6,730 nucleotides of DNA. Origin: Actinomycetes bacterium. GTDB lineage: Bacteria; Actinomycetota; Actinomycetes; JAHEKZ01. The DNA lies in NCBI GenBank assembly GCA_027117675.1, contig JAJAYM010000348.1, forward strand, positions 1 to 6,730, written 5' to 3'. The position numbers and the translations under genes are program-made. Each line of letters begins with the position of its first letter. Position 1 is the first letter of the stretch. Positions 3,945 to 6,730 of this stretch are shown in pieces. The notes under the pieces are model-generated. The model ran no database searches. It saw nothing but the letters and a program-made list of their open reading frames with translations, and was not told the DNA's origin.

Positions 3945-5049
3945 AGGCGCTGACCGGCGTCCAAAGCGCAGGAGATCCGCCAGGACGCCGGCGCGCGTCC
4001 CCGATGCTGATCGGGTAGCCGGACGCCGCCAGGCGCTTCACCTCCGCGAGCACGCGCGCTGGAAGCTCGACGCCAGGTAGCCGTGGCACCTCGATGGTCA
4101 CCCCATCCGGCCACCGGAAGCCAACCGCCCGTTGCGTGGCCACGGCCTTCCGATAGCGGCGCTCCAAGGCAGCGCCGTCGTCGCCGACCTCGGGCATTCC
4201 CCAACGGGGGACTGCGAGCCCCAGCTCTTCCAGCCACTCGTGTCGACGCTTCTCCTTCCAGATCACCGTGGGGGCGTCCTCCTTGGAGTACTTGGATTTG
4301 CCGTCAGCCTCGCCGACGACACCGTCCTCGACCCAGAGCTTGTCGACGCGTGCCTCTCGCCGCTGGTGCTTGATCACGACGTTGCACAGCGGGAGTGGAA
4401 GCCGCCGTTCGATGACGCGTCCCCTGGAGAGCGACTCGAGAGCGGACTCCGCTGCCGGGTCGCCGGCGTCGATGGCCGCCGCGGCGTTGCTCCAGCCGGT
4501 GAACGTGCCACGGGAGCGGAGCGCGGCTTCGAGGTCGGTGAGTCGGAGGCCGCCACGGAGTGCTGCGTCCACGGTGATCAGCGCATCAGGAAGGGAGGCG
4601 ACAGCGGCGACATCGACCACCGTGTGCGCCAGTGTCAACGTCGTGAGACCACGTCGGGTGACGGCGTGGCCGGGGTCTAGGCGTCGCCGCTGCACGGAGG
4701 CGCTGGCCAGGTGTGCGCGGTTCGGAGCGCGGAGCACCTGTGGCCGGTCGGGGATGCTCCGGACCGGCAGTTGCCAAGTGACGGCTGACGTCGCACCGCG
4801 GGCCACGACGTCGGGAGAGATCAGTTGTATCCCGTAGACGTGCATGGTGTGCCGCAGGCTCGGCGCCGCGCGTTCCCACAGTGCGGACTCCGCGAAGCAT
4901 CCGGCGGACAGTCGCCACAACTGGCCGCGTCGCACCCAGGTGCCGATGTTCCTCTCGCTGGCTCCGAGGCTGAGCAGCTGTTGGCGCGTGATCACCCCGT
5001 GTCGTGCCGCGATGGCGGCGATCACTGGAGCGGGGAGCGTCCGAGGCAT
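3943..5049 (-). CDS. AbiEi-like winged-helix protein with possible nuclease-like C-terminal domain
   Basis: A 368-residue protein. Residues 5-60 (PVIAAIAARHGVITRQQLLSLG... then VRRGQLWRLSAGCF) match the N-terminal winged helix of type IV AbiEi-family antitoxins, which bind their own promoter. The middle (about 130-165) has the TLTLAHTVVDVAA and DAALRGG stretches common in these actinobacterial proteins. The C-terminal part contains RVDKLWVEDGVVGEADGKSKY. Its Asp236, Glu247 and Lys251 suggest a DUF559/Vsr-like PD-(D/E)XK fold. KEKRRHEWLEELGLAVPRW (264 onward) follows. No AbiEii nucleotidyltransferase toxin is present beside it, so calling it an antitoxin is doubtful; it could be a stand-alone nuclease or regulator. 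The frame extends upstream into the IS, but homology starts at MPRTLPAPV, so ATG at 5049 is used, although no strong ribosome site precedes it. The gene converges on sseC. Confidence 0.82.
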   Translation of the reverse strand: MPRTLPAPVIAAIAARHGVITRQQLLSLGASERNIGTWVRRGQLWRLSAGCFAESALWERAAPSLRHTMHVYGIQLISPDVVARGATSAVTWQLPVRSIPDRPQVLRAPNRAHLASASVQRRRLDPGHAVTRRGLTTLTLAHTVVDVAAVASLPDALITVDAALRGGLRLTDLEAALRSRGTFTGWSNAAAAIDAGDPAAESALESLSRGRVIERRLPLPLCNVVIKHQRREARVDKLWVEDGVVGEADGKSKYSKEDAPTVIWKEKRRHEWLEELGLAVPRWGMPEVGDDGAALERRYRKAVATQRAVGFRWPDGVTIEVPRLPGVELPARVLAEVKRLAASGYPISIGDARRRPGGSPALWTPVSA

Positions 5050-5103
5050 GGACAAAGGGTCGCGGGGTCCGGCAGGGTTGCGGGCGCGACGATCCCGATC
5101 TGG

Positions 5104-5118
5104 GGACGCGCCGCGTCC
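5104..5118. promoter_or_regulatory. Palindrome upstream of the AbiEi-like gene, candidate operator
   Basis: GGACGCG and CGCGTCC are exact inverted arms around one base, centred 62 bp upstream of the ATG at 5049. AbiEi proteins repress their own promoters through inverted repeats, so this is a candidate autoregulatory site. Its small size and GC richness make chance possible. Confidence 0.3.
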
Positions 5119-5144
5119 GACGTTGCTGTGGACACGTGCCGGGT

Positions 5145-5169
5145 GGCGGATTCCCTGCGGTTTTCCGCC
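5145..5169. repeat. Direct repeat and inverted repeat upstream of the AbiEi-like gene
   Basis: Positions 5145-5164 match 3925-3944 at 18 of 20 bases. This copy also has GGCGGA (5145-5150) and TCCGCC (5164-5169) as exact inverted ends. It lies between the AbiEi-like gene and the left end of the insertion sequence. Confidence 0.4.
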
Positions 5170-5187
5170 TCTGGACGGCTCTGGAAC

Positions 5188-5215
5188 GAGCAATGATCAG
5201 AACCTGTGGATGGTC
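5188..5215 (+). repeat. IS256-type left terminal inverted repeat
   Basis: Aligned with the reverse complement of 6621-6648, 21 of 28 positions agree, including an unbroken ACCTGTGGAT core. Similarity stops sharply outside 5188, which sets the boundary. Confidence 0.75.
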
Positions 5216-5249
5216 TTCGGCGAGGTGACGTGAAGGGGGCGCACCTCCC

Positions 5250-5283
5250 GAGCAAGATCTGAAGCCCATGCAAGTTCTGATCA
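5250..5283 (+). repeat. Subterminal repeats within the IS left end
   Basis: GAGCAAGATCTGAA (5250-5263) repeats the start of the left terminus (5188-5202) with one base missing and one changed. GTTCTGATCA (5274-5283) is the exact reverse complement of TGATCAGAAC (5194-5203) in the terminus. These may be extra transposase-binding sites. The inverted pair could also fold in transcripts entering from outside. Confidence 0.5.
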
Positions 5284-5307
5284 GGGTCGGCGTTGACGCG
5301 CCGGCTC

Positions 5308-5314
5308 GGGAAGG
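5308..5314 (+). promoter_or_regulatory. Ribosome binding site that decides the transposase start
   Basis: GGGAAGG ends 7 bases before the ATG at 5322. The earlier in-frame ATG at 5268 has no comparable site and adds 18 residues unlike the family N-terminus. Confidence 0.6.
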
Positions 5315-5321
5315 TACGCCC

Positions 5322-6617
5322 ATGCTCAAGGTAGTCCACGAAGAGAACGAGCCCAACCAAGACGGGACCGAGTCGACCGGGTCGTTGCTCGACGCGATCG
5401 TGCGCGAGGGCGCCCAGCAGATGCTCGCCGCGGCATTGCAGGCCGAGGTCGCCGCGTACGTCGAAGCCCACGCCGAGCAGCTCGACGAGCACGGCCACCG
5501 GTTGGTGGTCCGCAACGGGTTCCACGACCCGCGGGAGGTCGCCACCGCGGCCGGTGCGGTGCCGGTGTGTCAGCCGCGGGTCAACGACAAGCGCACCGAT
5601 GAGACCACCGGTGAACGGAAACGGTTCTCCTCGGCGATCCTGCCGGCGTGGTCGCGTAAGTCCCCGCGGGTCGCCGAGGTACTGCCGCTGCTCTACCTGC
5701 ACGGCCTGTCTACCTCCGACTTCAGACCCGCGTTGGAGCAGTTCCTCGGCTCGGACGCGGGTTTGTCCGCGACCACGATCACCCGGCTCACCGCGCAGTG
5801 GCAAGACGAAGCGCGGGCGTTCAACAAGCGGGCGCTGACCGACACCGACTACGTCTACGTCTGGGTCGACGGGATCCACCTCAAAGTCAGATTGGAGCAG
5901 GACAAGGTGTGCTTGCTGGTGATGATCGGTGTCCGAGCCGACGGCACCAAGGAGCTGATCGCGCTCGACGACGGCCACCGCGAGTCCACTGAGTCTTGGG
6001 CCGACCTACTGCGCAGTTGCAAGCGCCGCGGCATGCGGGCCCCGGTCCTCGCGGTCGGCGACGGCGCCCTGGGGTTCTGGGCCGCGGTCCGTGAGGTGTT
6101 CCCCGACACCGGGGAGCAGCGCTGCTGGTTCCACAAGATCGCCAACGTCCTCAACTGTCTGCCCAAGTCTGCTCAGCCCGGCGCCAAGGCCGCGCTCGCG
6201 GAGATCTGGAACGCCGAGGACCGCGAGCACGCCGAAGCCGCGGTCAAGGTCTTCGCAGCCGACTACGGGGCGAAGTGGCCCAAGGCGGTCGCCAAGATCA
6301 CCGATGACCTTGACGTGCTGCTGGCGTTCTACGACTACCCCGCCGAACACTGGATCCACCTACGCACCACCAACCCGATCGAGTCGACCTTCGCCACCGT
6401 GCGGCTACGCCAACGGGTCACCAAAGGCCCCGGCTCAAGAGCCGCCGGCGTGGCAATGGCGTTCAAACTCATCGAGTCCGCACAAGCCAGATGGCGAGCG
6501 GTCAACGCGCCGCATCTGGTCGCTCTGGTCCGCGCCGGCGCAGTATTCGACAAGGGCATCCTCATCGAACGACCCGAGGACACGAGCAAGAAATCAGCAG
6601 ATCAGCAAGTCGCATGA
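5322..6617 (+). CDS. IS256-family (Mutator-type) DDE transposase
   Basis: A 431-residue transposase that cuts and joins the element's ends. After the start MLKVVHEENE come a helical region with LLDAIVREGAQQMLAAALQAEV and the family segment RNGFHDPREV. The catalytic acids are Asp183 (VWVDGIHLKVR), Asp247 (LAVGDGALGFW) and Glu354 (NPIESTFATVRLR), all present. The conserved CWFHKIANVL motif, with Cys268 and His271, lies between the second Asp and the Glu. Length is slightly above the usual 400 or so, and no frameshift or early stop is seen, so the enzyme may be active. It lies inside terminal inverted repeats, with an approximately 106-bp leader containing subterminal repeats. Its TGA overlaps an ATG that opens another frame leaving the element. 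Confidence 0.95.
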   Translation: MLKVVHEENEPNQDGTESTGSLLDAIVREGAQQMLAAALQAEVAAYVEAHAEQLDEHGHRLVVRNGFHDPREVATAAGAVPVCQPRVNDKRTDETTGERKRFSSAILPAWSRKSPRVAEVLPLLYLHGLSTSDFRPALEQFLGSDAGLSATTITRLTAQWQDEARAFNKRALTDTDYVYVWVDGIHLKVRLEQDKVCLLVMIGVRADGTKELIALDDGHRESTESWADLLRSCKRRGMRAPVLAVGDGALGFWAAVREVFPDTGEQRCWFHKIANVLNCLPKSAQPGAKAALAEIWNAEDREHAEAAVKVFAADYGAKWPKAVAKITDDLDVLLAFYDYPAEHWIHLRTTNPIESTFATVRLRQRVTKGPGSRAAGVAMAFKLIESAQARWRAVNAPHLVALVRAGAVFDKGILIERPEDTSKKSADQQVA

Positions 6618-6730
6618 CACGCCAATCCACAGGTCTTGACTATTCCTCCGATTCCCAACGCTACTTTGATGGCGTTCTCGACAGCCTCGCTGTCACCGAT
6701 CGACGTGATGATCAGGACGCCGGCTATAGC
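6602..6730 (-). CDS. Unresolved partial ORF leaving the right edge (minus-strand reading)
   Basis: Read leftward from the edge, the frame is open for 42 codons. It begins AIAGVLIITSIGDSEAVENA and stops with TGA inside the IS. The last 15 residues would be encoded by IS DNA, as expected for a gene truncated by the insertion. In the flanking part (6649-6730), the third codon position is the most GC-rich (about 74 percent) and the second the least (about 41 percent). That is the pattern of real genes, but the sample is only 27 codons. The product is hydrophobic and I do not recognise it. It excludes the plus-strand reading of the same DNA. Confidence 0.27.
   Translation of the reverse strand, partial: AIAGVLIITSIGDSEAVENAIKVALGIGGIVKTCGLACHATC
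6614..6730 (+). CDS. Unresolved partial ORF overlapping the transposase stop (plus-strand reading)
   Basis: ATG at 6614 overlaps the transposase TGA as ATGA and opens a frame of at least 39 codons to the edge. The residues from the IS right end are followed by a hydrophilic stretch, SQRYFDGVLDSLAVTDRRDD. This could be a gene fused to the IS and translationally coupled to the transposase. Alternatively it could be the interior of a gene cut by the element. Resemblance to the N-terminal helix of SIS-domain sugar isomerases is faint and not relied on. Third-position GC is only about 56 percent, low for this genome. It excludes the minus-strand reading. Confidence 0.25.
   Translation, partial: MTRQSTGLDYSSDSQRYFDGVLDSLAVTDRRDDQDAGYS
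6621..6648 (-). repeat. IS256-type right terminal inverted repeat
   Basis: The reverse complement starts GAGGAATAGTC and contains ACCTGTGGAT, pairing with the left end at 21 of 28 positions. It begins 3 bases after the transposase stop. Confidence 0.75.

Larger units (their letters stand above)
5188..6648 (+). mobile_element. IS256-family insertion sequence, complete
   Basis: A 1461-bp element bounded by imperfect terminal inverted repeats at 5188-5215 and 6621-6648. It contains one full-length IS256/Mutator-type transposase. Size and layout suit the family. The flanking octamers are TCTGGAAC on the left and CGATTCCC on the right, so there is no 8-9 bp target duplication. Either the copy has recombined or deleted adjacent DNA, or the duplication has decayed. 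It lies 138 bp upstream of the AbiEi-like start and has left that gene intact. Confidence 0.85.

Noticed and set aside
5050..5193. N-terminal extension of the AbiEi-like protein up to a TTG at 5193
   Set aside because: The start would lie inside the insertion sequence, and the extra 48 residues are not part of the conserved domain, which begins at MPRTLPAPV.
5268..5321. Earlier transposase start at ATG 5268
   Set aside because: It has no ribosome site and the added residues are unlike the family. ATG 5322 follows GGGAAGG.
5022..5978. Minus-strand open frame of 318 codons opposite the transposase
   Set aside because: It is antisense to a clear DDE transposase, crosses the IS boundary and shows no recognisable domain.

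Overview
The window is GC-rich (roughly two thirds G+C by eye). GTG starts are common, stops and starts overlap (GTGA, ATGA), and the gene families are typical of high-GC Actinomycetota. The first two thirds match the mycobacterial/streptomycete cysA2-sseC sulfur neighbourhood. I cannot name the genus.

Positions 1-270 hold no confident gene. They contain a G-quadruplex-type run (9-34), a cluster of GAACT repeats (78-119) and a 19-bp sequence matching the DtxR/IdeR iron box at 16 of 19 positions (120-138). Positions 271-3786 carry six genes on the plus strand: a MoaD/ThiS-like sulfur carrier with an unusual tail after its Gly-Gly; a multi-pass membrane protein; a membrane-anchored thioredoxin with a CQPC motif; a DUF4395 membrane protein with a CLGC motif; a two-domain thiosulfate sulfurtransferase of the CysA2/SseA type; and an SseC-type DUF1416 protein. 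Together they look like a sulfur-transfer and thiol-redox set at the inner face of the membrane.

The set appears to be two transcription units. Between the thioredoxin and DUF4395 genes lies a well-formed promoter whose predicted start point is the A of an ATG. That ATG opens a 30-codon, cysteine-rich peptide of the actinobacterial 'putative leader peptide' type, so DUF4395-cysA2-sseC is probably under cysteine-responsive leader control. A perfect 7-bp-arm palindrome lies just upstream of this promoter.

Positions 3787-3942 hold 35-bp tandem repeats containing perfect hairpins. On the minus strand, 3943-5049 encodes a stand-alone AbiEi-like winged-helix protein with a possible PD-(D/E)XK/DUF559-like C-terminal domain. 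An imperfect direct repeat (18 of 20 bases) flanks it.

Positions 5188-6648 are a complete IS256-family insertion sequence, with about 28-bp terminal inverted repeats, an apparently intact DDE transposase and no visible target duplication. The last 82 bases are less GC-rich flanking DNA, open on both strands; I could not resolve which strand codes.
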